Of a DNA stretch of 39,404 nucleotides, positions 1 to 9,063 are shown one piece after another. Numbering within the stretch: the first letter of the stretch is position 1; every line of letters begins with the position of its first letter. The stretch lies in NCBI GenBank assembly GCA_017649325.1, contig JAGCHA010000107.1, positions 1 to 39,404 on the forward strand. The letters are read 5' to 3'. The DNA comes from Ruminococcus sp. Its GTDB lineage: Bacteria > Bacillota > Clostridia > Oscillospirales > Ruminococcaceae. A program made the translations under genes and the position numbers. Below the pieces are notes generated by a model. The model ran no database searches. It was not told where the DNA came from and was given only the letters and a program-made list of their open reading frames with translations.

Positions 1-1
1 A

Positions 2-532
2 GAGGGCAATAGACCAGAATTATTCTCAGTTTATTTTTGCAGTGAAAAATTTCCTGATGAGGGAATTAAAGCATGGGCAGAAAAAGTTGATGGGAAGTAC
101 AATTTTGAAGATAATTATATGAAATATTATCTGCAAAACGATATCGAAGCTTATGTGCATGATATCGCAGAAAAATACTTTGGAGAGTGTAAGGTGTTTG
201 TGGATTTCAGCAATTATCGCCATTGCTTGCCTGAGTCTTTCCCTACGGATGCAAGCGCTGAGGATTTTTTGAAAACAGGAGAAGACTGCTATTTTGTTGT
301 TTATGTTTCTCCGGGACATATTTCATTGCAGGATGCAAGGGAAGAACTTAAGAATTATAAATCTGAGCTTGAAAAGTGCGAGCTTGAAAATATTGGGTCC
401 GTAGTTTATATTATTCATGATACGGAATCTTTTGAGAAAACGATTTCAGCTGATGGGCCGACGGGAAGAGCTTATGATAAGAGCTATCGTGATTGGGTTG
501 GCAGCTTAGAAAGTGTTAAAAATGACGATTAG
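2..532 (+). CDS. unknown protein, 5' end outside the window
   Basis: The reading frame is open from the left edge (first complete codon at 2) to a TAG at 530-532, giving at least 176 residues. An internal ATG at 119 is therefore probably not the start, because clear coding sequence lies upstream of it in the same frame. I do not recognise the family. The visible part is acidic, rich in aromatic residues, has no membrane segment and looks like a small soluble alpha/beta protein. The DNA is visibly more A+T-rich than everything after position 1000, and codon use differs (many AAT, GAA, TTT), which suggests acquired or accessory DNA. Small immunity or effector proteins often look like this, but that is only a guess. 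Confidence 0.75.
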   Translation, partial: EGNRPELFSVYFCSEKFPDEGIKAWAEKVDGKYNFEDNYMKYYLQNDIEAYVHDIAEKYFGECKVFVDFSNYRHCLPESFPTDASAEDFLKTGEDCYFVVYVSPGHISLQDAREELKNYKSELEKCELENIGSVVYIIHDTESFEKTISADGPTGRAYDKSYRDWVGSLESVKNDD

Positions 533-548
533 GAGATAGTGGATTATT

Positions 549-632
549 ATGTATGATTTTTTTGAAGAACATGGAGGTGTTCCCTGCAAGTGGTGTCGGA
601 TGGACGGTTTGTCAGGCGCGGACGCCCGGTAA
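549..632 (+). pseudogene. 27-codon remnant, possibly the 5' end of a truncated gene
   Basis: An ATG at 549 follows a purine-rich stretch (AGGAGATAG at 531-539) at ribosome-binding distance, 16 nt after the previous stop. The frame runs 27 codons to a TAA at 630-632. It contains a CKWC motif and ends SGADAR. The good Shine-Dalgarno, tight spacing and abrupt end suggest a gene start truncated by a rearrangement, with the A+T-rich composition of the left edge ending at about the same place. It could also be a genuine tiny protein or chance. Confidence 0.3.
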
Positions 633-663
633 GCGCCGATTTAGCGCTTTGCATCTTTAAAAG

Positions 664-696
664 AACAGATGTTTCACGTGGAACAATCTGTTTTTT
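664..696 (+). terminator. hairpin plus T6 surrounding parS
   Basis: AACAGAT (664-670) pairs with ATCTGTT (686-692), the inner parS arms extend the stem with one bulge, and T6 follows (691-696). On the plus strand this has the form of an intrinsic terminator for the left-edge genes. The same bases carry the parS site, so the palindrome may exist for either reason or both. Confidence 0.5.
670..685. other. parS centromere site (ParB/Spo0J binding)
   Basis: TGTTTCACGTGGAACA. Its reverse complement, TGTTCCACGTGAAACA, is the parS sequence known from Bacillus subtilis spo0J, with all 16 positions matching. It lies between the A+T-rich left edge and the ATPase gene. It sits inside a longer imperfect palindrome (664-692, arms AACAGAT and ATCTGTT) followed by six T. 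No par genes are present in the window. Confidence 0.85.
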
Positions 697-944
697 CACG
701 TTTTTTCTCAAAATTTGCGTTTTTTCAGATAAAAATCCGCTTTATTATGAGCTCCGACCCCTTTAGCAATTCACAGTTGTAAATCGGCAAACATCCTGCC
801 CTGTCCCCCCTGCTTCCTCACAAAATTAAACATTTAGTAAAAGTTCAACCTTATTCCGAGTTCTGAACCATTTAGTGCATCACAGCATAAAATAACAGAT
901 ATTCGTGCAAACACTCCTCTGCCTCATAATTTTTTTCTCAAATC
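697..944. repeat. gene-free spacer with degenerate internal repeats
   Basis: No gene is visible here. Two segments recur in diverged form: TTTTTTCTCAAAATTTGCG near 702 against TTTTTTCTCAAATCTTGCAT near 931, and a stretch around 740-800 resembling one around 850-905 (both contain a TTATT...GAG.TC...TTTAG..(A/C)ATCACAG-like pattern). This looks like an old duplication of a promoter-proximal segment. Confidence 0.3.
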
Positions 945-973
945 TTGCATTTCAGATATAAATATGGTATAAT
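945..973 (+). promoter_or_regulatory. sigma-A promoter of the ATPase gene
   Basis: TTGCAT (945-950), a 17-bp spacer, and TATAAT (968-973) preceded by TGG, an extended -10. The start codon is 46 bp downstream. Confidence 0.8.
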
Positions 974-1019
974 TATACTGTTTTGAGCAATTAATTCTTT
1001 CTTGTGAAAGGGGAAAAAA

Positions 1020-3653
1020 ATGAAACATTATCTTGAATCCACCGACTCCGTTCTCGCCGAAGTCAAAAGCTCCGCGCAGGGTCTGACTGCCGACGAAGCC
1101 GCCAAACGCCTCGCCGAAAACGGTCAGAACAAGCTTGACGAGCCTCCCAAGCCCACTCTCCTCGCACGCTTCATCGAACAGTTCAAGAACCCGATGATAC
1201 TCGTGCTCATCGCTGCTGCCGCGATCTCCGCGATAACAGGCATTATCTCCGAGGGCAAGCTCGAAGCGGATGTGTTTATTATACTGTTTGTTGTAATCGC
1301 TAATGCTGTACTCGGAGTATATCAGGAAAATAAAGCCGAGTCCGCTATCGAAGCCCTTCAGGCTATGAGCGCTGCTCAGAGCAAGGTCTTCCGTTCGGGC
1401 GAGCTCGTCGTGATACCGAGCTCCGACCTCGTTGTCGGTGATGTCATCGCCCTCGAAGCAGGCGACAATGTCCCCGCAGACTGCCGTATCCTCGAGGCTG
1501 CCGCTCTCAAGGCTGAAGAGTCCGCACTTACTGGCGAGAGCGTCCCCTGCGACAAGTGCAGTGATGTCCTCACAGGTGAAGATGTGCCGCTCGGCGACAG
1601 AAAGAATATGCTCTACATGGGCAGCAGCGTCGCCTACGGACGCGCCGAAGCCGTTGTTGTCGCTACGGGCATGACTACCGAAATGGGTAAGATCGCAGGT
1701 GCTATCGCTAATGCTGACGACGATGAGACTCCCCTCCAGAAAAGTCTCACTCAGCTCAGTAAGATACTCTCTGTGGCTGTACTGTTCATATGCGTGATAA
1801 TCCTCATTATCAGCGTGATACAGATGCTCGTGAAGAACGGCACTATCACTCTCCCCGACTTCCTCAACTCCTTCATGATAGCCGTCAGCCTCGCTGTTGC
1901 CGCTATTCCCGAAGGTCTTGCGGCTGTTGTCACAGTCGTGCTCTCCATAGGCGTCACCAATATGTCCAAGCGCGGCGCTGTTATCCGCCGCCTCACCGCT
2001 GTTGAGGCGCTCGGCTGTGCGCAGGTCATCTGCTCCGATAAGACAGGTACTCTCACTCAGAACAAGATGACTGTTGTTGAGGAGTCCACAAGCGACAAGC
2101 TCCTGCTCGCGCGCGCTATGGCGCTCTGCTGCGACGCTCAGCTCAACTCCGACGACACCGTTGCGGGTGAGCCTACCGAGGCTGCACTCGTTGCCTACGC
2201 AAACAAGAGCGGGCTCAAAAAGTATCAGCTCGAGGCTGAGACTCCCCGTGAGGCGGAGGCTCCGTTCGATTCGCTCCGCAAGATGATGTCTACCGTCCAC
2301 AAGACTGAAAACGGCTATGTTCAGTACACTAAGGGCGCTCCCGACGTTGTGCTCGGAAACTGTACCAAGATCTTCGACGGCGGTGTTGTCCGCGATATGG
2401 ACGAGCACGACCGCGAGCACATACTCTCCGAAAATAAGGCTATGGCGGACAAGGCGCTCCGCGTGCTCATGGCTTCCTACCGCGAGTACGATTCGCTCCC
2501 GCAGGACTGCTCGCCCGCCGCTCTCGAGCATGACCTCATCTACATCGGCATGACGGGTATGATAGACCCCGTTCGTCCTGAAGTTAAGCCCGCTATCGCA
2601 CTCTGTCAGTCAGCAGGCATACGTCCTGTAATGATTACGGGCGACCACAGGGATACCGCTGTGGCTATCGCCAAGGAGCTCGGCATCCTCGGCGAGGGTC
2701 AGAAGGCAATCACGGGCGCTGAACTCTCGAAGATACCCGATGACGAGTTCAACAGCACTGTTCAGAACTACAGCGTTTATGCGCGTGTTCAGCCCGAGCA
2801 CAAGGTCCGCATCGTAAACGCTTGGCGCAAGAAGAATATGACCACTGCCATGACGGGCGACGGCGTAAACGACGCTCCGTCCATTAAGAGCGCCGATATC
2901 GGTGTAGGTATGGGCATCACCGGTACCGACGTAACCAAGAACGTAGCAGATATGGTGCTCACCGATGACAACTTCGCCACTATCGTCGGAGCTGTCGAGG
3001 AGGGCAGACGTATCTACGACAATATCCGCAAGGCTATACAGTTCCTGCTCTCGAGCAACCTCGCCGAGGTAATCTGCATTCTCGTTGCGACTCTCGGTCT
3101 CGGTAAGCTCACGGGCGGCGCATTCACCATATTCGGACCAGTTCACCTGCTGTGGATAAACCTCATCTCCGACTGCTTCCCCGCGGTTGCGCTCGGTATG
3201 GAGTCCGCTGAACCCGGTATCATGGACCGCAAGCCCAGAAGCAGCAACTCGCACATCTTCTCCGACGGACTCGGCGTGAACCTCCTGTGGCAGGGCTTCA
3301 TTATCGCTGTTCTTACACTCGTCTCCTACGTCATCGGCGCGCAGACTTCTCCCGAAGCAGGCACTACTATGGCGTTCATCACGCTCTCTGTCTGCGAGAT
3401 GCTCCATTCATGGAATATGCGCAGTCTTGAGAAGTCCATCTTCGCTATGCACAGCCATAACAAGATGCTCCTCCTCTCGATACTGTTCTCGTTCGTGCTC
3501 ATTATCCCGATACTCTTTGTTCCCGTCTTCCGCGGCGTGTTCTCGCTTACCAAGCTCGCTCCCAAGGCGTACCTGTACGCCTTCCTGATCGCTGCCGCTA
3601 TCGTTCCGATCGTCGAGATAGTCAAGGCGATACGCAGGGCTGTTAAGAAATAA
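1020..3653 (+). CDS. Ca2+-type (P2) cation-transporting P-type ATPase
   Basis: A complete 877-residue membrane pump that would use ATP to export Ca2+ (or Mn2+) from the cytoplasm. The N-terminal cation-ATPase domain is followed by paired transmembrane helices, the actuator loop with TGES, TM4 with IPEGL (Glu298), the phosphorylation motif DKTGTLT (Asp340), the hinge TGDGVNDAP and a six-helix C-terminal half. TM5 carries SSNLAEV and TM6 WINLISD, so the Asn/Glu and Asn/Ser/Asp positions that coordinate Ca2+ in SERCA-like pumps are kept. It therefore belongs with YloB/PacL/PMR1-type pumps rather than Na+/K+ or heavy-metal pumps. AAAGGGG lies just before the ATG. It has its own promoter and is followed by a permease gene in the same direction, with a hairpin between. 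Exact ion specificity is inferred. Confidence 0.92.
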   Translation: MKHYLESTDSVLAEVKSSAQGLTADEAAKRLAENGQNKLDEPPKPTLLARFIEQFKNPMILVLIAAAAISAITGIISEGKLEADVFIILFVVIANAVLGVYQENKAESAIEALQAMSAAQSKVFRSGELVVIPSSDLVVGDVIALEAGDNVPADCRILEAAALKAEESALTGESVPCDKCSDVLTGEDVPLGDRKNMLYMGSSVAYGRAEAVVVATGMTTEMGKIAGAIANADDDETPLQKSLTQLSKILSVAVLFICVIILIISVIQMLVKNGTITLPDFLNSFMIAVSLAVAAIPEGLAAVVTVVLSIGVTNMSKRGAVIRRLTAVEALGCAQVICSDKTGTLTQNKMTVVEESTSDKLLLARAMALCCDAQLNSDDTVAGEPTEAALVAYANKSGLKKYQLEAETPREAEAPFDSLRKMMSTVHKTENGYVQYTKGAPDVVLGNCTKIFDGGVVRDMDEHDREHILSENKAMADKALRVLMASYREYDSLPQDCSPAALEHDLIYIGMTGMIDPVRPEVKPAIALCQSAGIRPVMITGDHRDTAVAIAKELGILGEGQKAITGAELSKIPDDEFNSTVQNYSVYARVQPEHKVRIVNAWRKKNMTTAMTGDGVNDAPSIKSADIGVGMGITGTDVTKNVADMVLTDDNFATIVGAVEEGRRIYDNIRKAIQFLLSSNLAEVICILVATLGLGKLTGGAFTIFGPVHLLWINLISDCFPAVALGMESAEPGIMDRKPRSSNSHIFSDGLGVNLLWQGFIIAVLTLVSYVIGAQTSPEAGTTMAFITLSVCEMLHSWNMRSLEKSIFAMHSHNKMLLLSILFSFVLIIPILFVPVFRGVFSLTKLAPKAYLYAFLIAAAIVPIVEIVKAIRRAVKK

Positions 3654-3718
3654 GGTCTGCTTACACGAATGCTGAGGGCGGCGGAACGCCATCCCCTGCA
3701 TAATGTACCATATAATAC

Positions 3719-3755
3719 CATAAGTATGGGCGCCGTTTCGGCGCCCGTGCTTATG
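3719..3755 (+). other. strong stem-loop upstream of the permease
   Basis: CATAAG (3719-3724) pairs with CTTATG (3750-3755), and inside it GGGCGCCG (3728-3735) pairs with CGGCGCCC (3739-3746) around TTT. There is no T tract after it, and the permease Shine-Dalgarno (AAGGAG, about 3768-3773) follows at once. A TATAAT at 3711-3716 lacks a clear -35. The hairpin may be a weak terminator of the ATPase gene, an RNA-stability element, or part of the permease 5' end. Confidence 0.55.
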
Positions 3756-3778
3756 TTACGTTCAAAAAAGGAGTTATA

Positions 3779-4876
3779 ATGCTGAAATTCGTCAAGTCCC
3801 AACCCGTGCTCGTCATCGCTTTCATCGCGGCTGCCGTCACAATGTTCTTCGTACCGCCCGACAGTGAGTACGTCGGCTACATAAACCGCACTGTCCTCAT
3901 CGAGCTGTTCGCGCTGATGATAGCTGTGGCGGGTTTCCGCAGCGTCGGCATCTTCGACAGAGCTACCGATATCATGCTCAAAAAGGCGGGCTCGGCTCGG
4001 CGTATTACGCTCGTGCTCGTGCTGTTGTGCTTCTTCTCGTCCATGTTCGTCACGAACGATGTGGCACTCATTACCTTCGTGCCGCTCAGTCTGATGATCT
4101 TCGGTTCTGCCAAGGACGAAAAGCTCCGCATTCGTGCGATCGTCCTCGAGACCGCTGCCGCTAACCTCGGAAGTATGCTCACTCCCGTCGGCAACCCGCA
4201 GAACCTCTTCATATACGACGAGTACAAGCTTACGGCTATGGACTTTATACGCACGACGCTGCCGTCGGGTATCGTCAGCCTTGCGGTGCTGGTGCTCCTC
4301 ACATTCATCATCCCCGCAGAGAAGTGTGAGTCTCCCGCCGAGAAAAAGGCGGAGTTCAGGGTCGCGCCCACTATCGGCTACGCGGCGCTGTTCGTGGTCT
4401 GCCTGCTGACGGTCTTTCGCATTATCCCCGACTGGGCGTGTCTTATCGCTGCGGTCGCGGCGGCGCTCATATTTGACTATAAGCTCCTGCTCAAGGCGGA
4501 CTACGCTCTGCTTGCAACTTTTGTCTGCTTCTTTGTGTTCGTCGGCAATATCGCTCGCATCGGGGCGGTCAACGACTTCTTCCGCGGTGTCCTCGACGGC
4601 AATGAGCTCGTCATCTCGCTCCTGCTCTCACAGGTCATCAGCAATGTCCCCGCGGCAGTCATGCTCGCGGGCTTCACCGACAAGGGCACGGAGCTCCTGC
4701 TTGGCGTCGACCTCGGAGGTCTCGGCACCATTATCGCCTCCCTCGCGAGCCTCATCTCCTTCCAGTTCTACCGCAAGACCACGACCGCGCGGACAGGGCT
4801 GTACCTGCTGACTTTCACTGGGATAAGCATGATACTGCTCGCGCCGCTGCTGATACTGAATTTGCTGATACTGTAA
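3779..4876 (+). CDS. ArsB/NhaD-superfamily (SLC13-like) permease
   Basis: A 365-residue polytopic inner-membrane protein with about ten hydrophobic helices. Diagnostic segments are the VTNDVALITFVPL motif in the first half, ANLGSMLTPVGNPQN after it, and a related SNVPAAVM near residue 285 in the second half. This is the duplicated helical-hairpin arrangement of the ion-transporter superfamily that includes ArsB, NhaD and the dicarboxylate/citrate carriers. The substrate cannot be read from the sequence; an anion or a Na+-coupled carboxylate are the usual choices. It is shorter than typical family members (about 420-450 residues), consistent with a compact clostridial subgroup. AAGGAG lies just ahead of the ATG. 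It may be co-transcribed with the ATPase gene upstream, and it converges on clpX across a shared hairpin region. Confidence 0.8.
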   Translation: MLKFVKSQPVLVIAFIAAAVTMFFVPPDSEYVGYINRTVLIELFALMIAVAGFRSVGIFDRATDIMLKKAGSARRITLVLVLLCFFSSMFVTNDVALITFVPLSLMIFGSAKDEKLRIRAIVLETAAANLGSMLTPVGNPQNLFIYDEYKLTAMDFIRTTLPSGIVSLAVLVLLTFIIPAEKCESPAEKKAEFRVAPTIGYAALFVVCLLTVFRIIPDWACLIAAVAAALIFDYKLLLKADYALLATFVCFFVFVGNIARIGAVNDFFRGVLDGNELVISLLLSQVISNVPAAVMLAGFTDKGTELLLGVDLGGLGTIIASLASLISFQFYRKTTTARTGLYLLTFTGISMILLAPLLILNLLIL

Positions 4877-4898
4877 TACTGAGCCGTTTCCTATTGTT

Positions 4899-4915
4899 CG
4901 CGGAATTATTCCGCG
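4899..4915. repeat. palindrome CGCGGAAT-T-ATTCCGCG
   Basis: Perfect 8-bp arms around one base, just after the permease stop. Practically the same palindrome, followed by a similar GGG(C/T)AA sequence, occurs at 25142-25158 just after another plus-strand gene. Confidence 0.55.
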
Positions 4916-4933
4916 GGCAAGTTTTCACGTGCA

Positions 4934-4966
4934 GAAAAAAAGGCTGTCACAATCTGTGACAGCCTT
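4934..4966 (-). terminator. intrinsic terminator of clpX
   Basis: AAGGCTGTCACA (4940-4951) and TGTGACAGCCTT (4955-4966) form a perfect 12-bp stem with a 3-nt loop. Read on the minus strand it is followed by a run of seven T (the A-run at 4934-4940), so it ends the tig-clpP-clpX run. It may also stop the convergent permease transcript. Confidence 0.9.
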
Positions 4967-4972
4967 CGTTTA

Positions 4973-6253
4973 TTATTCTGCTATTGTGTCGAGAGTTACC
5001 ACCTTGTTGCGGCGGTTCGTGAGAATGGGCTCTGCCTTATCCGTCACGCACTCCTTGGTCACGGTAACTCGCGCGATACTGCCGTCAGACGGTACAAGGT
5101 ACATCGTCTTCATCAGCACACCCTCGAGTATCGAGAGGAGTCCTCTTGCGCCGGTCTTCTGCGCGATAGCTTTCTTCGCTATCTCCACAAGCGCGTCGTC
5201 GTTTATCTCAAGCTCGATATCATCGTAGTCAAACAGCTTCTTGTACTGCTTGATAAGCGCGTTCTTCGGCTCGGTAAGTATCGAAACGAGCGAGTCCTCG
5301 TCAAGTTCCTCGAGCACCGTTATAACTGGCAGACGTCCCACAAATTCAGGCACCATGCCGAACTTGATGAGGTCCTTCGGTATTACCTGCTTGAAGATGT
5401 TCGTCTTTTCTACCTTGTCGGTCTTTATCTCACCGCCGAAACCTATCGGTGCCTTGCCGATACGCTTCTGTATCTGGCGCTCGAGTCCGTCGAAGGCTCC
5501 GCCGCAGATGAAGAGGATGTTCCTCGTGTCGATCTGGAGCGTCTCCTGATTCGGGTGCTTTCTGCCGCCCTGAGGAGGCACGTTGGATACCGTACCCTCT
5601 ATTATCTTCAGAAGTGCCTGCTGTACGCCCTCGCCGCTGACATCGCGGGTTATCGAGGTGTTCTCGGACTTTCGTGCTATCTTGTCTATCTCGTCGATGT
5701 AGATTATGCCGCGCTCGGCTGCCTTGATATCGTAGTCAGCCGCCTGTATCAGCCTCAGCAGCACGTTCTCGACGTCGTCGCCTACGTAGCCTGCTTCGGT
5801 GATGGTCGTGGCGTCCGCTATCGCAAACGGCACATTCAGGAGCTTGGCAAGTGTCTGCGCGAGGAAGGTCTTTCCGACGCCTGTGGGTCCGAGAAGCAGC
5901 ACGTTGCTCTTCTGGAGCTCTACGCCGTCCCTGTCCTGCTCATCCTGACTCATTATTCGCTTGTAGTGGTTGTAGACCGCTACTGCAAGAGATATCTTCG
6001 CGTCGTCCTGCCCGATAACGTATTCGTCAAGGAAGTTCTTTATCTCTACGGGCTTGAGAAGCTTCATGGAAGCAAGGTCCTTCTTGTCGCCCTTTGCAGC
6101 CTTGCGCTGTGCCTTGGATATGCCGGGTCCGAATATCATCTCGTAGCAGTATACCACGCACTCGTCGCATATATTGGCAGAGCCTGCGGAAAACATACTC
6201 TGAACGCGGTTCTCGCCCTTTCCGCAGAAGCTGCACGACTTGAATTCAGCCAT
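4973..6253 (-). CDS. clpX: ClpX, ATP-dependent unfoldase of ClpXP
   Basis: Full-length 426-residue ClpX. The N-terminal C4 zinc-binding domain has CSFC and, after a spacer, CDEC, and recognises substrates and adaptors. The AAA+ module follows with Walker A GPTGVGKT, Walker [12 protein letters not shown], sensor region and the RFGLIPE-like segment [11 protein letters not shown], then the C-terminal small domain. ClpX hexamers unfold ssrA-tagged and other substrates and feed them into ClpP. The gene lies six bases after clpP on the same strand and downstream of tig, a classical order in Firmicutes. It ends at a strong terminator. Confidence 0.98.
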   Translation of the reverse strand: MAEFKSCSFCGKGENRVQSMFSAGSANICDECVVYCYEMIFGPGISKAQRKAAKGDKKDLASMKLLKPVEIKNFLDEYVIGQDDAKISLAVAVYNHYKRIMSQDEQDRDGVELQKSNVLLLGPTGVGKTFLAQTLAKLLNVPFAIADATTITEAGYVGDDVENVLLRLIQAADYDIKAAERGIIYIDEIDKIARKSENTSITRDVSGEGVQQALLKIIEGTVSNVPPQGGRKHPNQETLQIDTRNILFICGGAFDGLERQIQKRIGKAPIGFGGEIKTDKVEKTNIFKQVIPKDLIKFGMVPEFVGRLPVITVLEELDEDSLVSILTEPKNALIKQYKKLFDYDDIELEINDDALVEIAKKAIAQKTGARGLLSILEGVLMKTMYLVPSDGSIARVTVTKECVTDKAEPILTNRRNKVVTLDTIAE

Positions 6254-6259
6254 GTTGCC

Positions 6260-6847
6260 TTACCTCTTTTCGATCACTTTGTCGATAAGTCCGTACTCGA
6301 GCGCCTCCTGAGCTGTCATGTAGTTGTCGCGCTCGCAGGCGTCGTGTATCTCCTCTACTGTCTTGCCTGCATTTGCGGCAAGTATCGATTCGAGGCGCTC
6401 TCTGGTGCGCTCGAGGTTCTTAGCCTGTATCATGATGTCGGTCTGCTGACCGCCGAGACCGCCGCCGATGAGTGGCTGGTGTATCATTATCTCGCTGTTG
6501 GGAAGAGCGATACGCTTGCCCTTTGCTCCCGACGAGAGCAGGAAAGCGCCCATTGATGCTGCCATACCTATGCATATAGTCGATACGTCGCACTTGATGT
6601 AATTCATAGTGTCGTATATCGCCATTCCTGCCGATACCGAGCCGCCCGGGCTGTTGATATACAGGGATATGTCCTTTTCGGTATCCTGACTTTCAAGGAA
6701 CAGGAGCTGCGCTACAACAAGGCTTGCGGTGGTGTCGTTCACCTGATCCGAAAGCATTATTATTCTGTCATTCAGCAAACGCGAGAAGATATCGTACGAT
6801 CTCTCTCCACGGCTCGTCTGTTCGACAACATACGGTATAAAACTCAT
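6260..6847 (-). CDS. clpP: ClpP, proteolytic subunit of Clp protease
   Basis: Serine protease forming the tetradecameric chamber of ClpXP. I place the start at the ATG at 6847 (protein begins [11 protein letters not shown]), which gives 195 residues, the normal ClpP length; AGAAAGGG lies about 10 nt upstream. An in-frame start 54 bp further upstream would add a tail absent from the family. The catalytic triad is Ser98 (GMAASMGA), His123 (MIHQP) and Asp174 (CERDNYM), with the oxyanion-loop SPGGSV present. It lies between tig and clpX. I see no CtsR-type operator ahead of it. Confidence 0.97.
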   Translation of the reverse strand: MSFIPYVVEQTSRGERSYDIFSRLLNDRIIMLSDQVNDTTASLVVAQLLFLESQDTEKDISLYINSPGGSVSAGMAIYDTMNYIKCDVSTICIGMAASMGAFLLSSGAKGKRIALPNSEIMIHQPLIGGGLGGQQTDIMIQAKNLERTRERLESILAANAGKTVEEIHDACERDNYMTAQEALEYGLIDKVIEKR

Positions 6848-6873
6848 AATTTCATCGCCCTTTCTATAAAACC

Positions 6874-6902
6874 GTTGTCCCACAAAATATATGCGGGACA
6901 AC
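6874..6902 (-). other. stem-loop between tig and clpP
   Basis: GTTGTCCC (6874-6881) and GGGACAAC (6895-6902) form an 8-bp stem. On the minus strand it is followed by GGTTTTA, only a short T-run. It may act as a partial terminator or an mRNA processing or stability site that sets the tig:clpP ratio. Confidence 0.55.
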
Positions 6903-6928
6903 TGTAAACTATTTCTGTTTTTTGCTGA

Positions 6929-8236
6929 TTATTCAGCCTTCTCCTCTGCCTTAGCGGAGTTGTCAACTACTGCGTTCTCCTTTACGAGCTCTACAGCCTT
7001 CTGTACTCTCATATCTGCTGTATAATCGCCGAGAGGAATGAATCTCTTTACTGTTTCGATGTCAACGTTGTTAGCTGCTGCGATCTCGGAGAGTCCGTTG
7101 TTTATCTCTTCCTCGGAGATCTCGATGTTCTCGAGGTCTGCTATCTTCTCAAGTGCGAGACGGAGCTTTACTTCGCCCTCTGCTCTGTCACGGTATGTGT
7201 CTCTGAGGGAATCCTCGTCCATACCTGTGTACTGGCAGTACATCTTGAGGTTCATGCCCTGCTGCTGGAGCTGCTGGTCGAATGCACGGATAAGAGAATC
7301 TATTCTCTGCTCATACATGCAGTTCGGGATAGGAGCGTCTACCTTTTCGATAAGTGCATTGAGGATAGCGTTCTCGTATGCGGAATCAGCCTGCTGTACA
7401 GCTGCCTCTTCGAGCTTTGTCCTGATGTCGGCTTTGTACTCGTCAACTGTATCGAACTCTGTAGCATCCTTGATGAGGTCGTCGTTTATCTCGGGGAGCT
7501 CCTCGTAGCTGATAGCCTTTACCTTTGTCTTGAAGGTTGCTTCCTTGCCTGCGTAGTCAGCCATGTGGTAGTCCTCGGGGAAGGAAACGACTACGTCGAA
7601 CTCGTCGCCGATGTTATGACCTACGATCTGCTCCTCGAAGCCGGGGATGAACTGACCGCTGCCGAGCTTGAGCGGGTGATCCTCGCCCTTGCCGCCCTCG
7701 AATGCCTCATCGCCGAAGAAGCCCTCGAAGTCGATAACAACTTCGTCATCCATCTGAGCGGGTCTGTCCTCAACGGAAACTATACGTGCATTCTTCTTTC
7801 TGATGATCTCTATCTGCTTGTCGACATCATCATCAGTTATATCCTTGACTTCCTTGGGAGCCTTTATTCCCTTGTAGTCAGAAATTTCTATCTCGGGCTT
7901 TGTTACGCATACGACCTTGAGTTCAACGCCGTTCTCCTTGTCGATAGAAGTTACTTCTACGTTGGGTCTGTCAACGAGCACGAGCTTGGTCTCGGCTACT
8001 GCTGCGTCTATCTCGGGTCCGAGAAGGTTGTTGATAGCGCCCTCGTAGAATGCGCCCTCGCCGTACTCCTTCTCAACGAGCTTTCTGGGTGCCTTGCCCT
8101 TTCTGAAGCCCTTTATCTGGATATTCTTTCTCTGACGCTGGAACTCCTGCTCTACTGCGTTCTCAAAGGTAGCAGCGTCAACTGTGATTACCAGCTCGGT
8201 AGTGTTTACATCTGTCTTGTTTGATGATTTTAACAT
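6929..8236 (-). CDS. tig: trigger factor, ribosome-associated chaperone
   Basis: A 435-residue trigger factor in the usual three parts. The N-terminal ribosome-binding domain has the signature GFRKGKAP near residue 45. A central FKBP-type prolyl isomerase domain (about 155-240) carries DEVVIDFEGF and PLKLGSGQFIPGFEEQIVG. The C-terminal part is helical and chaperone-like and ends in an acidic tail. It binds nascent chains at the exit tunnel of the ribosome. GGAGG lies just ahead of the ATG, and a clear promoter lies at 8300-8328. It is the first gene of tig-clpP-clpX, linking folding with proteolysis. Confidence 0.97.
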   Translation of the reverse strand: MLKSSNKTDVNTTELVITVDAATFENAVEQEFQRQRKNIQIKGFRKGKAPRKLVEKEYGEGAFYEGAINNLLGPEIDAAVAETKLVLVDRPNVEVTSIDKENGVELKVVCVTKPEIEISDYKGIKAPKEVKDITDDDVDKQIEIIRKKNARIVSVEDRPAQMDDEVVIDFEGFFGDEAFEGGKGEDHPLKLGSGQFIPGFEEQIVGHNIGDEFDVVVSFPEDYHMADYAGKEATFKTKVKAISYEELPEINDDLIKDATEFDTVDEYKADIRTKLEEAAVQQADSAYENAILNALIEKVDAPIPNCMYEQRIDSLIRAFDQQLQQQGMNLKMYCQYTGMDEDSLRDTYRDRAEGEVKLRLALEKIADLENIEISEEEINNGLSEIAAANNVDIETVKRFIPLGDYTADMRVQKAVELVKENAVVDNSAKAEEKAE

Positions 8237-8299
8237 ATTGATCCTCCATGATATGATTTAACTGATGACCAGTGGGTACATCTATAATAATACTGGAAT

Positions 8300-8328
8300 A
8301 TTATACCACATTTAAGAATAATTTTCCA
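8300..8328 (-). promoter_or_regulatory. sigma-A promoter of tig-clpP-clpX
   Basis: On the minus strand: TGGAAA (8328-8323), a 17-bp spacer, then TATAAT (8305-8300) preceded by TGG, an extended -10. The leader to the tig ATG is about 60 nt. Confidence 0.75.
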
Positions 8329-8361
8329 CTGTATTTTTCAGCTTCTACAAATCGGACAATC

Positions 8362-9063
8362 CTACATCACTTTTTCAGGCATAAACTGTATATAATCCCC
8401 TGCTATCAGGTGAAAATCTATGTCGTCGTAGGTGTTCGTCACGCAGAGTGCGTGCGCCGAACGTCCGTGGATATGTCCGTAATAGCAAGCCTTTATCTTA
8501 TAGCGATAGAGCACCTCGAGTATGTCGTAGTTGAAGTTCGAGGCGAATATCGGCGGATAGTGCATGAACACTATCGGCTCCAAGCCAGCCTTGACCGCCG
8601 ACTGTATGGACGTCTCCAAGCGCTGTACTTCGCGCTTCAGTACCTTCTCGTCCTGCTCTTCCCTGCCGCCGTCCGTTCCGTTTACCCAGCCGCGCGTACC
8701 GCAGATGCCGAAGCCTTCGTACTCGTAGTGGTTGTTATGGAGGATATTCAGCGTATCAAAGCCTTTCTCTGCGAAAAAGCCCTCCATTTTGTTCTTCGTC
8801 GCCCACCAGTAGTCGTGGTTGCCTTTCAGTATCACCTTGCGTCCCGGAAGGTCGTTGATGAAGCGGAAGTCGGGCTCTGCCTGCTGGAGGCTCATACCCC
8901 ACGAGATGTCTCCCGCGAGCACTACGGTGTCCTCGGACCTGACCGTTTCGAGCCAGTTCTTCTCTATACGCTCCTGATAGCTGTCCCAGCCCGCAAAGAC
9001 CGCCATGGTCTTGGACGGGTCGCTGAAACAGAGGTGGAGGTCGCCGATGACGTAAAGGCTCAT
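8362..9063 (-). CDS. calcineurin-like metallophosphoesterase
   Basis: A 233-residue cytoplasmic phosphoesterase with all the metal-binding motifs: GDLHL at the N terminus, GDISWG near residue 50, GNHDYWW near residue 80, an MHYPP His and the closing GHIHG. It hydrolyses some phosphomonoester or phosphodiester through a di-metal centre; the natural substrate is unknown. The ATG overlaps the thrC stop in a TAATG arrangement, so it is likely translationally coupled to thrC. No terminator is evident between its end and the tig promoter. Confidence 0.88.
   Translation of the reverse strand: MSLYVIGDLHLCFSDPSKTMAVFAGWDSYQERIEKNWLETVRSEDTVVLAGDISWGMSLQQAEPDFRFINDLPGRKVILKGNHDYWWATKNKMEGFFAEKGFDTLNILHNNHYEYEGFGICGTRGWVNGTDGGREEQDEKVLKREVQRLETSIQSAVKAGLEPIVFMHYPPIFASNFNYDILEVLYRYKIKACYYGHIHGRSAHALCVTNTYDDIDFHLIAGDYIQFMPEKVM

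Noticed and set aside
924..2531. A 535-codon open frame antisense to the ATPase gene
   Set aside because: It is a by-product of biased codon use in a real, fully motif-supported ATPase gene on the other strand; no ribosome-binding site, and the protein is low-complexity without recognisable motifs.
4922..4937. A second parS-like core, TTTCACGTGCAGAAA
   Set aside because: Only the central TTTCACGTG matches; the right half disagrees with parS at several positions, so ParB binding is unlikely.
5555..6556. A long plus-strand frame over clpX and clpP
   Set aside because: It crosses two well-supported minus-strand genes, lacks motifs and has no promoter.
6848..6928. CtsR or HrcA/CIRCE control of clpP
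   Set aside because: Neither the CtsR heptad repeat nor the CIRCE inverted repeat is present between tig and clpP or ahead of tig.
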